Shown: piece by piece, positions 39,695 to 49,842 of the stretch
How positions within the stretch are numbered: the stretch's first letter is position 1
Layout: each line of letters begins with the position of its first letter
DNA from: Lachnospiraceae bacterium
GTDB taxonomy: Bacteria > Bacillota_A > Clostridia > Lachnospirales > Lachnospiraceae
Direction: 5' to 3'
NCBI GenBank assembly: GCA_017626435.1
Contig: JAGAIR010000004.1
Span: 62,001-126,000, forward strand
DNA length: 64,000 nt
The notes under the pieces: model-generated
Told to the model about the DNA's origin: nothing
Seen by the model: only the letters and a program-made list of their open reading frames with translations
Database searches by the model: none
Translations under genes and position numbers: made by a program

Positions 39695-40549
39695 TCACTG
39701 ATACTTCTTAATCTGTTCCAACATTTTTAGTGCCCTGACGTTTTTCTCCACATCATGCACCCGGACAAAATCCCAGTTGTTTATCCCTGCCAGAACAGAG
39801 GTAACAAGAGTCCCTTCTTCTCGCTGATCCACAGGCAGATCCAGAGTCAGACCAATCACCGATTTACGGGAAGCTGCAAGAAGCAATGGCATTTCAAATT
39901 TCTGAAAAGCTTCCAAATGCGCCAGAAGCTGCAAATTCTGTTCATAGTCTTTTGCAAAACCAATTCCGGGATCCAATATCATCTGCTCTCTGGAGATACC
40001 AGCTGCTTCTCCAATCTGTACACTATCCTCCAAATCTTCCAGTACCTCACGGAGCAAATCGGTGTATACTGGCTCTTTCCGGTTATGCATCACACATACC
40101 GGTACCTGATATTTTGCCACAATCTCAGCCATAGCGCCACAAGACCACACAGAAGCCTTTCCCTCTTCTGCATAAAATTTATCAAACCGCAGTCCCCAGA
40201 TATCATTGGCCAGATCAGCGCCAGCCTCAAGTGCTGCTTCCATTACCGGAGCTTTATAGGTATCAATCGATACCGGTATATCAAATCTCTTTTTTATCTC
40301 CTGAATCACGGAGGTAACCCGTTCTGTTTCCTCTTCTACAGAAATCTTCTGATAACCGGGTCTGGTGGATTCTCCTCCCACATCAATGATGTCTGCTCCC
40401 TGTGACACCATTTGCTCTACATGCTTTAACGCTTCATCCATGTTGTCAAATTTTCCTCCGTCAGAAAAGGAATCCGGTGTGACATTCAGAATTCCCATAA
40501 CATAGACATGACCCTGGCCAAATTTAAATTCTCGATTTCCTATTTTCAT
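39695..40549 (-). CDS. folP: Dihydropteroate synthase
   Basis: This 284-residue TIM-barrel enzyme joins pterin pyrophosphate with p-aminobenzoate and is the sulfonamide target. Signatures: MGILNVTPDSFSDGGKF, DVGGESTRPGYQKI, DTYKAPV, DPGIGFAKDYEQN and ASRKSVIG. AGGAGAAATGGG precedes the start. It ends the folC-folE-folP unit; tRNA-Pro follows 114 bases later. folB and folK, needed for its pterin substrate, are not in this cluster. Confidence 0.97.
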   Translation of the reverse strand: MKIGNREFKFGQGHVYVMGILNVTPDSFSDGGKFDNMDEALKHVEQMVSQGADIIDVGGESTRPGYQKISVEEETERVTSVIQEIKKRFDIPVSIDTYKAPVMEAALEAGADLANDIWGLRFDKFYAEEGKASVWSCGAMAEIVAKYQVPVCVMHNRKEPVYTDLLREVLEDLEDSVQIGEAAGISREQMILDPGIGFAKDYEQNLQLLAHLEAFQKFEMPLLLAASRKSVIGLTLDLPVDQREEGTLVTSVLAGINNWDFVRVHDVEKNVRALKMLEQIKKYQ

Positions 40550-40572
40550 CCCATTTCTCCTTTACAGCCTTT

Positions 40573-41124
40573 CTATGCCTTCACAAGACGCAGAAACTGT
40601 TCCTGCATCGGGCTTTTCTTCATTTCTCCCCTTACAGCATAAGTCACTGTACGGGTTCCCGGCTTTTTAATACCACGCATTGTCATGCACATATGTTCTG
40701 CCTCTATCATAACCATGACACCTTTTGGTGTCAGATGTTCCATAATGGCATCTGCAATCTGGGCTGTCATCTGTTCCTGTATCTGCGGTCTTCTGGCATA
40801 TACCTCAACGGTTCTTGCCAGTTTGCTTAATCCTGCCACTCTTCCATCCGGAATATAGCCGATGTGTACCTGTCCATAAAACGGCAGAAAATGATGTTCA
40901 CATACCGAATAAAAGGAAATATCTTTTTCCAGTACGATCTCATTATCCTGCGCCGAAAATGTTTTTGTCAGATGTTCTTCTGCATCCTGCTGCAGACCTC
41001 CAAAGAGTTCCTCACACATGGCACTGATCCTTGCCGGTGTCTCTATCAAGCCTTCTCTCTGGACATCCTCACCAATTCCCTCCAGAAACAGCTTTACCGC
41101 TTCTTCAATTTTATTCTTATCCAT
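40573..41124 (-). CDS. folE: GTP cyclohydrolase I
   Basis: This 183-residue enzyme opens folate synthesis by converting GTP to dihydroneopterin triphosphate. The zinc and active-site block [18 protein letters not shown] and the later [13 protein letters not shown] are intact. The start at 41124 has GGAATGGA upstream; the frame extends 12 codons more without a better site. It lies 23 bases before folP and 48 behind folC. Confidence 0.96.
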   Translation of the reverse strand: MDKNKIEEAVKLFLEGIGEDVQREGLIETPARISAMCEELFGGLQQDAEEHLTKTFSAQDNEIVLEKDISFYSVCEHHFLPFYGQVHIGYIPDGRVAGLSKLARTVEVYARRPQIQEQMTAQIADAIMEHLTPKGVMVMIEAEHMCMTMRGIKKPGTRTVTYAVRGEMKKSPMQEQFLRLVKA

Positions 41125-41172
41125 CTCTGTTCCATTCCGCCTCTCATAAAAAAGAATCACGCTGGCATTGTA

Positions 41173-42498
41173 TCAAATATACATGGCAGTGTCAAAATAA
41201 TGGTACACCTCATTGATAAAGGATAGACTGCCAAACACAATTATTTTTTCTTTTTCTCCCTGTCTCTGGATTTTATCTAATGCAGCAGCTATATTGATAC
41301 AACTTTCTACCGGTATCTCCCGTTTCAAAGTATACTGCCTTACCACTCCGGCAAGCTCTTCCGGCTCCATACCTCTTTCTCCTGCTGCCCTGACAGTATA
41401 TACTCTCCTTGCAAGCGGAAGCATCTGCTGCAAGATTCCCTGGTAATCCTTATCCCGGAAAACACCGAACACAAAAGTAAAACGCTCCGCCGGAAAATAC
41501 ATTTCCAAAGATTTGCGGAGTACTTTTGCCCCAGAAGGATTGTGTGCTCCATCCAGTATCAAAAATGGTGATTTGGAAACGATTTCAAAACGTCCCAGCC
41601 ATTTTGTCTCCTTTAAAGCAGCCCGCACAGAACTGATATTAATCTTGTGAAAACCCAGCTGGCCCAGCTGTTTCATTACCTCCAATGCAACAATGACATT
41701 TTCGGGCTGATAGCAGCCCAGCTGGCTCAGATAGAAACTGCTCCCCTGATAAAAAAACCTTGTTCCAGCCATCGAAAATTCCAGTTGGACAAGCTGTTCC
41801 GGCTCTGCAATCTGAAGCTTCAGTCCCCTTCTCTGGCATATTTCCCTCAACCGTTCCATGATGACAGGCTCCTGACGAATGGATACCACTGGCGTCCCTG
41901 CTTTGATAATTCCAAATTTCTGCTCTGCAATCTGCTCCAGAGTATCCCCTAATATCCTGGTGTGATCCATACTGATTTCTGTAAACACAGTCAGTAATGG
42001 TCTGTCTATAATATTTGTGGCATCTAGCATTCCTCCCATTCCCACTTCAATAACAGCAACATCCACATCCCATTTTGCCATCTGATCAAATGCCATCACC
42101 GTTTCAATTTCAAACGCAGTAGGATGTGAGAATCCTTTCTGGCACATTTTGTCTATGTTATCTGCCAGTTCTGTCATCCTCTCTGCCACTTCTTCGCTGG
42201 AAATCCATTCTGTTTCCACACCAAACTCTGTCCCGGCTATTTTCTGAATCCGTTCCCGATAATCAAATAGTGTGGGAGATACATATCTTCCCACCGTATA
42301 CCCACACATAGCAAGTGCATTACTAATATAAGCCCCGACAGAGCCTTTTCCATTTGTTCCTGCTATATGGATAATCCGCAGTCTGCGGTCAGGGCGTCCC
42401 ATTCTTTCACAAAGCTCTGCCACATCTCTCAATGTGTAATCACTGGCCAGCTCTGTCTGAATCTTTTCAATATAAGCCCTGGCTTCTTGATAATTCAA
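41173..42498 (-). CDS. folC: Dihydrofolate/folylpolyglutamate synthase
   Basis: This 441-residue Mur-ligase-like enzyme adds glutamate to dihydropteroate and to folates. The ATP loop HIAGTNGKGSVGAYISN, the region VSPTLFDYRERI and the C-terminal domain (LDGAHNPSGAKVL) are clear. The start is a TTG at 42498 with AAAGGATG seven bases upstream; no in-frame ATG lies near the expected N-terminus MNYQEARAYI. It is the first gene of the folC-folE-folP unit. Confidence 0.95.
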   Translation of the reverse strand: MNYQEARAYIEKIQTELASDYTLRDVAELCERMGRPDRRLRIIHIAGTNGKGSVGAYISNALAMCGYTVGRYVSPTLFDYRERIQKIAGTEFGVETEWISSEEVAERMTELADNIDKMCQKGFSHPTAFEIETVMAFDQMAKWDVDVAVIEVGMGGMLDATNIIDRPLLTVFTEISMDHTRILGDTLEQIAEQKFGIIKAGTPVVSIRQEPVIMERLREICQRRGLKLQIAEPEQLVQLEFSMAGTRFFYQGSSFYLSQLGCYQPENVIVALEVMKQLGQLGFHKINISSVRAALKETKWLGRFEIVSKSPFLILDGAHNPSGAKVLRKSLEMYFPAERFTFVFGVFRDKDYQGILQQMLPLARRVYTVRAAGERGMEPEELAGVVRQYTLKREIPVESCINIAAALDKIQRQGEKEKIIVFGSLSFINEVYHYFDTAMYI

Positions 42499-42530
42499 CT
42501 AATTTCATCCTTTCAAAATCAAATCTGATT

Positions 42531-42582
42531 TTAAAGAGGGCTGTACCGAATAATACCTTCCGGCCTTTTCGGATACAGCCCC
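42531..42582 (-). terminator. Terminator of the serC-serA operon
   Basis: Minus-strand GGGCTGTATCCGAA and TTCGGTACAGCCC (42568-42581 and 42538-42550) form a long stem, followed by TCTTT. The sequence resembles the terminator after proS at 56884-56924. Confidence 0.65.
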
Positions 42583-42604
42583 ACATAGCAACTCTTTTAC
42601 ATAC

Positions 42605-43768
42605 TTATTTTACAATCCTTACCTTTAATACACCGTCAATAGAATTCAATTTCTCCGCAAACTCTGTTGTAGATTCCGAATCAATATCAAAGACACAATA
42701 AGAATAATCTCCACGGCTCTTATTTGTCATGTGGGAAATATTAATTCCCTCAGAAGAAAATACATTGGTAAACTGATTCAGCATCTTTGGAATGTTTTTA
42801 TGGGCAATGGTAATTCTTCCCTTTGTATCACAGACACCTGCATCACAGTTTGGATAATTTACGGAATTCTTAATATTTCCATTTTCCATAAAATCACGAA
42901 TCTCTTCCACTGCCATTACTGCACAATTATCTTCCGATTCCTCTGTAGAAGCCCCCAGATGAGGAGTTGCGATAACATTTGGCATAGTAACTACTGCCGG
43001 ATTAGGGAAGTCCGTCACATACTTTCCAACTTTTCCGGATTCCAACGCTGCCTTCATATCCTCATCATTTACCAGTAAATCTCTTGCATAGTTTAAGATC
43101 ACTACACCATCCTTCATCTGGTCAAAGGCTTCTTTATTCAGCATTCCCTTTGTCTCTGGCATATATGGTACATGAACCGTAATATAATCACATACTTTAT
43201 AAATCTCATCATAGGATTTGCAAACGGTAATATCTCTTGACAGAGTCAGTGCATTCTTAACAGACAGATATGGATCAACACCATATACATCCATTCCGAG
43301 ACGGTTCGCTGCATTGGCAACCAGCACCCCAATAGCACCCAGACCGATCACACCCAGCTTCTTTCCCTTAATCTCTGTTCCCGCAAAGTTCTTTTTTGCC
43401 TTTTCCATAGACTTCGCAATGTTCTCATCAGATGCATTTTCCTTTACCCAGTCAATACCGCCAACAATATCACGTGCCGCCAGGAGCATACCGGAAATCA
43501 GAAGTTCCTTTACACCGTTGGCATTGGCACCTGGTGTATTAAATACAACGATTCCCTTATCTGCACATTGATCCAGTGGAATATTGTTGACCCCGGCACC
43601 TGCTCTTGCTATAGCACACAAGTTATCGGAAAGCTCCATATCGTGCATAGCAGCACTACGCACCAATACTGCTTCCGCCTCTGCAAAATCCTCTGTCTTA
43701 ACATAATCCTCTGTCAGATTATCCAATCCCACTGCCGCAATGGGATTTAAACATGTATACTTAAACAT
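42605..43768 (-). CDS. serA: D-3-phosphoglycerate dehydrogenase
   Basis: This 387-residue NAD-dependent dehydrogenase makes 3-phosphohydroxypyruvate, the first step to serine. The nucleotide-binding GVIGLGAIGVLVAN, a substrate Arg region and the catalytic His in ATPHLGASTEES are present. A C-terminal ACT domain (~318-387) may allow serine feedback. The protein is of the short class without the allosteric substrate-binding domain. Its ATG overlaps the serC stop by one base (TAATG), so the two are translationally coupled. Confidence 0.94.
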   Translation of the reverse strand: MFKYTCLNPIAAVGLDNLTEDYVKTEDFAEAEAVLVRSAAMHDMELSDNLCAIARAGAGVNNIPLDQCADKGIVVFNTPGANANGVKELLISGMLLAARDIVGGIDWVKENASDENIAKSMEKAKKNFAGTEIKGKKLGVIGLGAIGVLVANAANRLGMDVYGVDPYLSVKNALTLSRDITVCKSYDEIYKVCDYITVHVPYMPETKGMLNKEAFDQMKDGVVILNYARDLLVNDEDMKAALESGKVGKYVTDFPNPAVVTMPNVIATPHLGASTEESEDNCAVMAVEEIRDFMENGNIKNSVNYPNCDAGVCDTKGRITIAHKNIPKMLNQFTNVFSSEGINISHMTNKSRGDYSYCVFDIDSESTTEFAEKLNSIDGVLKVRIVK

Positions 43769-44850
43769 TACGCATTTTCCTCCTCAAACTTCTTCATAAA
43801 CGCAACCAGTTTTTCGACGCCTTCCTTTGGCATTGCATTATAAATGCTGGCTCTCATACCGCCAACTGTACGGTGTCCTTTCAGATTGACAAAACCAGCT
43901 TCTGTTGCTTCCTTCACAAATTTCGCATCCATATCCGCATCACCTGTGACAAAAGGAACATTCATCAGAGAACGGTCTTCCTTTACAACAGTCCCTTGAA
44001 AGAGCTTGCTTTGATCCAGATAATCATAAAGAATCTTTGCCTTCTCTTCATTTTTCTGCTTCATCACCTCTAAGCCGCCCATCTTCTTGAGCCACTTAAA
44101 TACTTTTCCACAGATATAAATGCCATATGCGGGTGGTGTATTATATAGGGAATCTGCATCTGCATGTGTCTTATACTGCAACATGGTAGGAGTGCCTGGA
44201 AGTACATCTTCTGTAATCAGGTCTTCTCTCATAATGACAATAACTACACCTGCAGGCCCGATATTCTTCTGAACACCTCCATAAATAATACCATACTTAG
44301 ATACATCTACTGGCTCGGAAAGGAAACAGGAGGACACATCTGCAACCAGCGTCTTACCCTTTGTATTTGGAAGTGTCTTATACTTGGTACCATAAATGGT
44401 ATTGTTCTCGCAGATATATACATAATCTGCATCCTCTGAAATTGGCAGATCAGAACAATCTGGAATGTAAGAGAATGTCTTATCTTCAGAGGAAGCAATC
44501 TTATTTGCCTTTCCATACTTGGAAGCCTCCTGCCATGCCTTCTTAGCCCACTGGCCAGTTACAATGTAATCAGCAACCTTGTTCTTCATCAGATTCATCG
44601 GAATCATGGCAAACTGCTGTGAAGCACCTCCCTGGAGAAACATTACCTTATAATTATCTGGAATGTTCATCAACTCTCTTAAATCCTTCTCAGCAGTCTT
44701 GATGATATCATCATAAACCTTAGAACGATGGCTCATTTCCATAACAGACATACCAGATCCCTGATAATCCATCATCTCATCTGCTGCTTCTTTTAATACT
44801 TCTTCCGGTAATACCGCCGGACCGGCTGAAAAATTATACACTCTGCCCAT
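43768..44850 (-). CDS. serC: Phosphoserine aminotransferase
   Basis: This 360-residue PLP enzyme converts 3-phosphohydroxypyruvate to phosphoserine. The protein begins GRVYNFSAGPAVLPEEVL as usual and has FLQGGASQQFAMIPMN and the PLP lysine in YGGVQKNIGPAGV. The start at 44850 has AAGGAGGCACATAGAA upstream; the open frame extends 16 codons further without support. It is the first gene of serC-serA. The third serine gene, serB, is not present here. Confidence 0.96.
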   Translation of the reverse strand: MGRVYNFSAGPAVLPEEVLKEAADEMMDYQGSGMSVMEMSHRSKVYDDIIKTAEKDLRELMNIPDNYKVMFLQGGASQQFAMIPMNLMKNKVADYIVTGQWAKKAWQEASKYGKANKIASSEDKTFSYIPDCSDLPISEDADYVYICENNTIYGTKYKTLPNTKGKTLVADVSSCFLSEPVDVSKYGIIYGGVQKNIGPAGVVIVIMREDLITEDVLPGTPTMLQYKTHADADSLYNTPPAYGIYICGKVFKWLKKMGGLEVMKQKNEEKAKILYDYLDQSKLFQGTVVKEDRSLMNVPFVTGDADMDAKFVKEATEAGFVNLKGHRTVGGMRASIYNAMPKEGVEKLVAFMKKFEEENA

Positions 44851-44950
44851 TTCTATGTGCCTCCTTATTTTGTAGTGTAAAAAATGTGATTTATCCAAAC
44901 TGCTCCCTCATATGTATTACATCAGTCACAGTTATCTGCTTTCCTGCACC

Positions 44951-46630
44951 TTATTTTTCCTTCAGGTCATCCTCATCAAATACATCTTCCAGATTCTTGC
45001 CTGGTGCAACCATTGGAAATACTTTATCATCGCTTTCAATGACACAATCGATCACTACAGGAACACCTGCCGCAATCGCCTCTTTTAACACAGGCTCTAC
45101 CTCTTCCATTTTGGTAATACGGTAAGCCCTGGCTCCCATCGCCTCTGCCAGCTTCACAAAGTCCACCTGATCCTTTAATATGGTATGGGAATATCTCTGT
45201 CCATAGAACAATGTCTGCCACTGACGTACCATCCCCAGAACAGAATTATTAAACACCAGCTCGATCACCGGAATATTGCTTCTGGTGGCAGTGGCAATCT
45301 CATTCATATTCATCCGGAAACAACCGTCTCCGGCAATATTGACAACGGTTTTATCCGGATTCCCGATTTTGGCACCCAGAGCTGCCCCCAATCCGTATCC
45401 CATCGTTCCCAGTCCTCCAGAGGTAATCAGGGTACGTGGCTTACTGTATTTATAATACTGTGCCGCCCACATCTGATGCTGTCCTACCTCTGTAGTAATA
45501 ATCGCATCGCCTCCGGTGAGCTCATACAGCTTTTCTACAATATATGGTCCTGTCAGTCTTTCGTGACTATAGGAAAGCGGCAATGCCTTCTTTCTTTCCA
45601 TCACCTTCTCCATCCAATCCGGATGGGAAAGCTGTTCCAGTTTGGAATTAAAAATGTCTAAAACTGATTTGATATCTCCAACAATACTGACATCCACCAT
45701 AACATTCTTATTGACTTCTGTCGCATCCACATCTACCTGGATGATTTTTCCCTTTTTGGCAAAGTTCTTAGTTACACCCGTCACTCTGTCAGAAAAACGG
45801 GAACCCAGTACCACTAAAACATCAGCCTCACCAATACTTAAATTGGCTGTTTTCGTTCCATGCATTCCCAGCATCCCTACATAACGGTCATCTGTACCTG
45901 GAAATGCTCCTTTTCCCATCAGACTGTCCGTTACAGGTGCATCGATTCTGTTCACAAATTCCATCAGTTCTTTGTCTGCACCGGAAAGAATCGTACCACC
46001 GCCCACAAAGATCATCGGCCGCTTTGCCTTACGAATCAGTTTCAAAGCTTTCTCTATCTCCGCAACCTCTATATTTTCAGTGGAACGGGCAATGAGCTTT
46101 GGAACCTCCGGTATAAATTCTGTCTTATTCGCAGTGACATCCTTGGCAATATCGATCAACACCGGTCCCGGACGTCCTGTCTGTGCAATTTTAAATGCAC
46201 GGCGCAATGCCTTTGCCAAGTCCTTTACATCCTTTACGATGTAACTATACTTGGTAATCGGCATCGTTACTCCGGCGATATCCACCTCCTGAAAGGAATC
46301 CTTTCCCAAAAGAGAAACTCCCACATTACAGGTAATCGCCACCATTGGCACGGAATCCATATATGCTGTGGCAATTCCAGTGACCAAATTGGTTGCACCT
46401 GGTCCACTGGTGGCCATGCAGACACCCACCTTACCGGTAGATCGGGCATAGCCGTCTGCCGCATGAGATGCCCCCTGTTCATGAGATGTTAAGATATGTG
46501 TAATTTCATTCTGATGGCGGTACAGCTCATCATAAATATTTAAGATCGCTCCTCCTGGATATCCAAAAACCGTATCAACGCCCTGTTCCTTCAGGCACTC
46601 CACCACGATTTGAGACCCCGTCAACTGCAT
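44951..46630 (-). CDS. ilvB: Acetolactate synthase large subunit
   Basis: This 559-residue thiamine diphosphate enzyme forms acetolactate (valine, leucine) or acetohydroxybutyrate (isoleucine). Three domains are seen: the PYR domain with GYPGGAILNIYDEL and the catalytic Glu in LTSHEQGASHAADGYAR, the middle domain, and the PP domain with GDGCFRMNMNEIATA. The start at 46630 has GGAGGAAAGATTC upstream. No regulatory small subunit (ilvN) is encoded next to it, so it must be elsewhere or absent. It follows ilvD by 57 bases. Confidence 0.95.
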   Translation of the reverse strand: MQLTGSQIVVECLKEQGVDTVFGYPGGAILNIYDELYRHQNEITHILTSHEQGASHAADGYARSTGKVGVCMATSGPGATNLVTGIATAYMDSVPMVAITCNVGVSLLGKDSFQEVDIAGVTMPITKYSYIVKDVKDLAKALRRAFKIAQTGRPGPVLIDIAKDVTANKTEFIPEVPKLIARSTENIEVAEIEKALKLIRKAKRPMIFVGGGTILSGADKELMEFVNRIDAPVTDSLMGKGAFPGTDDRYVGMLGMHGTKTANLSIGEADVLVVLGSRFSDRVTGVTKNFAKKGKIIQVDVDATEVNKNVMVDVSIVGDIKSVLDIFNSKLEQLSHPDWMEKVMERKKALPLSYSHERLTGPYIVEKLYELTGGDAIITTEVGQHQMWAAQYYKYSKPRTLITSGGLGTMGYGLGAALGAKIGNPDKTVVNIAGDGCFRMNMNEIATATRSNIPVIELVFNNSVLGMVRQWQTLFYGQRYSHTILKDQVDFVKLAEAMGARAYRITKMEEVEPVLKEAIAAGVPVVIDCVIESDDKVFPMVAPGKNLEDVFDEDDLKEK

Positions 46631-46687
46631 GAATCTTTCCTCCATTTCATCACCAGAACATTTTTTTCTTATTTCCGGCTCGTATTA

Positions 46688-48352
46688 TTAATTCATTCGT
46701 AAGATAGCACCCTTATCAGCAGATGTTACCATGGAAGCATATCTGGCAAGATATCCCGTCTTTACCTTTGGCTCCTTTGGTGTCCATTTTGCTTTTCTGG
46801 CTGCCAGCTCTTCGTCAGATACCTTCACATTGAGAGTGTTTTCCGGAATATTAATGGAAATGATATCTCCCTCTTCAATCAATGCAATCGGTCCGCCTAC
46901 TGCTGCTTCCGGTGAAATATGACCAATGGAAGCCCCACGGGATGCACCGGAGAAACGTCCGTCTGTAATCAATGCTACACTGGAACCAAGTCCCATACCG
47001 GCAATAGCAGAGGTCGGATTTAACATCTCTCTCATTCCCGGACCACCCTTTGGTCCCTCATAACGGATTACGACAACGTCCCCCTCTACAATGTTACCAC
47101 TCTTGATTGCATCAATGGCATCTTCCTCACAGTCAAAGACTCTTGCTGGTCCTTCATGGACCATCATCTCAGGTACTACAGCAGAACGCTTAACAACACC
47201 GGAATCCGGTGCAATGTTACCGCGAAGCACGGCAATTCCACCTGTCTCACTGTATGGATTATCAATCGGACGGATTACCTCTGGATTTCTATTTTCACAG
47301 CCAGCGATGTTTTCACCAACTGTCTTGCCGGTAGCTGTGATCAAATCCGTCTTTAACAGTCCCTTTTTATTTAACTCGTTCATTACAGCATAGACACCGC
47401 CTGCTTCATTGAGCTCCTCCATGTAAGTATGTCCTGCCGGTGCCAGATGGCAGAGGTTCGGTGTACGGGCACTGATCTGGTTTGCAATATCCAGATTCAG
47501 TTCTACCCCAGCCTCGTGTGCAATGGCAGGCAGATGAAGCATTGTGTTGGTAGAACATCCCAGTGCCATATCTACAGTCAATGCATTCATAAATGCATCC
47601 TCTGTCATGACATCTCTTGGACGGATATTCTTCTCCAAAAGCTCCATAACTTTCATTCCGGCATGCTTTGCCAGTTTAATTCTCTGGGAATATACTGCTG
47701 GAATGGTACCATTTCCCTGAAGTCCCATTCCAATCGCCTCTGTCAGACAGTTCATACTGTTGGCCGTGTACATACCAGAACAGGAACCACAAGTAGGGCA
47801 GGCATTGCATACATAATCATCTACCTGTTCTTCTGTCATTTTTCCTGCTGCATGGGCACCAACTGCCTCAAACATAGAGGAAAGACTTGTTTTCTTCCCC
47901 TGTACATGCCCGGCAAGCATTGGACCACCACTGACAAATACAGTAGGAACATTTAATCTGGCAGCTGCCATCAAAAGCCCCGGTACGTTTTTGTCACAGT
48001 TTGGAACCATAACCAGCGCATCAAACTGATGTGCCAATGCCATACATTCGGTAGAATCACAGATCAGATCTCTGGTCACCAGAGAATATTTCATACCGGT
48101 ATGTCCCATGGCAATCCCATCACATACGGCAATTGCCGGGAATACGATCGGCGTACCTCCAGCCATGGCAACTCCCATTTTAACGGCTTCTACTATCTTA
48201 TCCAGATTCATATGACCTGGTACAATATCATTCTGTGAGCTTACAATACCAACTAACGGCTTCTCAAGCTCTTCTTCTGTAATACCCAGAGCATTAAACA
48301 ATGAACGCTGAGGTGCTGTCGCCATCCCCTTTTTTACTGCATCACTTCTCAT
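46688..48352 (-). CDS. ilvD: Dihydroxy-acid dehydratase
   Basis: This 554-residue iron-sulfur dehydratase makes the keto acids of valine and isoleucine. Cluster cysteines lie in PNCDKNVPG and [16 protein letters not shown], and [14 protein letters not shown] is typical. The start at 48352 has GAGGG six bases upstream. A predicted pseudoknot ends four bases before that site (48359-48419). The element is a second copy of one before the L,D-transpeptidase, and suggests translational control specific to ilvD within the leuB-ilvD-ilvB transcript. Confidence 0.96.
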   Translation of the reverse strand: MRSDAVKKGMATAPQRSLFNALGITEEELEKPLVGIVSSQNDIVPGHMNLDKIVEAVKMGVAMAGGTPIVFPAIAVCDGIAMGHTGMKYSLVTRDLICDSTECMALAHQFDALVMVPNCDKNVPGLLMAAARLNVPTVFVSGGPMLAGHVQGKKTSLSSMFEAVGAHAAGKMTEEQVDDYVCNACPTCGSCSGMYTANSMNCLTEAIGMGLQGNGTIPAVYSQRIKLAKHAGMKVMELLEKNIRPRDVMTEDAFMNALTVDMALGCSTNTMLHLPAIAHEAGVELNLDIANQISARTPNLCHLAPAGHTYMEELNEAGGVYAVMNELNKKGLLKTDLITATGKTVGENIAGCENRNPEVIRPIDNPYSETGGIAVLRGNIAPDSGVVKRSAVVPEMMVHEGPARVFDCEEDAIDAIKSGNIVEGDVVVIRYEGPKGGPGMREMLNPTSAIAGMGLGSSVALITDGRFSGASRGASIGHISPEAAVGGPIALIEEGDIISINIPENTLNVKVSDEELAARKAKWTPKEPKVKTGYLARYASMVTSADKGAILRMN

Positions 48353-48358
48353 ATTTTC

Positions 48359-48419
48359 CCTCATTTCTGCGTTGTCTTATCTGTATAAACAATGTTTGTG
48401 CCGCAACGCAGACACAAAC
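48359..48419 (-). promoter_or_regulatory. Predicted H-type pseudoknot leader, copy B (before ilvD)
   Basis: Minus-strand GTTTGTG (48413-48419) pairs with CACAAAC (48394-48400), and the loop bases CTGCGTTG pair with CAACGCAG (48367-48374). All pairs are Watson-Crick. Loop sizes (1, 3 and 19 bases) match copy A (1, 3 and 21). AAAT and then GAGG of ilvD follow directly. Confidence 0.62.
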
Positions 48420-48424
48420 CCGCT

Positions 48425-48446
48425 GGTTGAAAGATTTCTTTCAACC
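48425..48446 (-). repeat. Hairpin at the stop codon of the small gene before ilvD
   Basis: GGTTGAAAG and CTTTCAACC (9-bp arms, 4-base loop) overlap the last codon and stop of the 47-residue gene. There is no T-run, so it is not a standard terminator; it may protect or punctuate the mRNA between the small gene and ilvD. Confidence 0.6.
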
Positions 48447-48584
48447 TTTTGGTCTCCTGTCTCTTTTTCCCTGCTCCCATTCTTTTGCATCTCTGATGCC
48501 ATCCCGAACAGCAACACGGATTATTTCATACAAAATCCAATATCCAATCCCTGCACAACACAATGCAACAATTACTGTCACCAT
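48441..48584 (-). CDS. Small single-pass membrane protein in the leu-ilv operon
   Basis: This 47-residue protein begins MVTVIVALCCAGIGYWILY, a hydrophobic helix (~3-24). A charged cytoplasmic tail rich in Arg, Lys, Asp and Glu follows. GGGAGAACATAT lies just before the ATG, a good ribosome site, and the gene fills the space between leuB and ilvD neatly. I do not recognise a named family. Short proteins of this kind often bind a membrane partner; here its place between two amino acid genes is the only clue. Confidence 0.65.
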   Translation of the reverse strand: MVTVIVALCCAGIGYWILYEIIRVAVRDGIRDAKEWEQGKRDRRPKG

Positions 48585-48644
48585 ATATGTTCTCCCTCGT
48601 TAAACACACCTCTTGACCTGTCTATCCCAACGCAGTCAAAAGAA

Positions 48645-49727
48645 TCAGATGCGCTCGGCAATCAGATCTCCCATCTGGGTGGTTCCTACCTGTATCTTGC
48701 CCTCATCCATAATGTCTACGGTGCGGTAGCCTTCCTTCAACACCTGTTTCACCGCGTTTTCAACAGCATCTGCTTCCTCTTCCAGATCAAAGGAATAGCG
48801 AAGCATCATTGCTGCGGAAAGAATCGTTGCAATCGGATTGGCGATGTCCTGACCGGCAATATCCGGCGCAGAGCCATGACTCGGCTCATACAGTCCCAGT
48901 TTGGTTGCTCCCAGACTAGCTGAAGATAACATACCAATAGAACCGGTCACCATACTTGCCTCATCCGATAAAATATCACCAAACATATTCTCTGTCAAAA
49001 TCACATCAAACTGCTTTGGATCACGAACCAGCTGCATTGCGCAGTTGTCCACCAGCATATCAGTCAGTTCTACTTCCGGATATTCTGCAGCTACTTCCTT
49101 CACTACCTTTCTCCAGAGTCTGGAAGAGTCTAATACATTTGCCTTATCCACACTACAAACCTTTTTATTTCTCTTCATCGCCACATCAAATCCCCATTTT
49201 GCAATACGGCGGATTTCATTCTCGTCATATGTAAGGGTATCAATGGCTTTTTTCACCCCATTTTCCTCTATGGTCCTGCGCTCTCCAAAGTAAAGACCGC
49301 CAGTAAGCTCACGCATTACTACAAAATCAAATCCGCCCTGGGTAATCTCTTCCTTCAGCGGACAGGCTCCGGAAAGCTCGTCAAATAATATCGCCGGACG
49401 GATATTGGCATAAAGTTCCAGACCTTTCCGGATCTTTAACAGCCCTGCCTCCGGACGCTTCGATGGCTCGATCTGATACCAGTTGGACTGTCCCACATTA
49501 CCACCGACAGCTCCCAGCAGTACAGAATCACACTGCTTTGCAGCCTCCAGGGTCTCATCGGTCAATGACTCACCATAGACATCGATCGAACAGCCTCCCA
49601 TCAATAATTCTTCATATTCAAAAGTATGACCATACTTCTGACCAACCTTGTCCAATACTTTACGTGCCTCTCTCACAATCTCCGGACCGATACCGTCACC
49701 GGGAATTGCAGCAATCTTATACTTCAT
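48645..49727 (-). CDS. leuB: 3-isopropylmalate dehydrogenase
   Basis: This 360-residue NAD-dependent decarboxylating dehydrogenase is the third leucine enzyme. It starts [16 protein letters not shown] and has [19 protein letters not shown] and [18 protein letters not shown]. The start at 49727 has GAAAGGAAG upstream; the frame extends 35 codons into the structured leader, not translated by this view. It has its own promoter, separated by a terminator from the leuC-leuD-tarIJ side, and leads the unit leuB, small gene, ilvD, ilvB. Confidence 0.96.
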   Translation of the reverse strand: MKYKIAAIPGDGIGPEIVREARKVLDKVGQKYGHTFEYEELLMGGCSIDVYGESLTDETLEAAKQCDSVLLGAVGGNVGQSNWYQIEPSKRPEAGLLKIRKGLELYANIRPAILFDELSGACPLKEEITQGGFDFVVMRELTGGLYFGERRTIEENGVKKAIDTLTYDENEIRRIAKWGFDVAMKRNKKVCSVDKANVLDSSRLWRKVVKEVAAEYPEVELTDMLVDNCAMQLVRDPKQFDVILTENMFGDILSDEASMVTGSIGMLSSASLGATKLGLYEPSHGSAPDIAGQDIANPIATILSAAMMLRYSFDLEEEADAVENAVKQVLKEGYRTVDIMDEGKIQVGTTQMGDLIAERI

Positions 49728-49760
49728 AGATTCGCTTCCTTTCTCTTTTCCTGAACAAAC

Positions 49761-49833
49761 CGTGTTTTCCACTGACTCATGGATACTGACTGTGCAGACA
49801 AAGCCATGATAGTCAATCAGCTTATAAAACACG
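49761..49833 (-). promoter_or_regulatory. Long stem-loop in the leuB leader
   Basis: CGTGTTTT/AAAACACG (49826-49833 and 49761-49768) closes the structure. Inside, TGACT-AT-CATGG pairs with CCATGAGTCA (49804-49815 and 49773-49782) with a 2-base bulge. A 21-base apical loop remains. It lies between promoter and leuB, so it is a candidate cis-regulator; no T-box or known riboswitch motif is visible. Confidence 0.5.
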
Positions 49834-49842
49834 CTAGTTTAT

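Noticed and set aside
39755..40405. 216-residue plus-strand open frame opposite folP
   Set aside because: folP is certain on the other strand; the frame has no ribosome site or recognisable motif.
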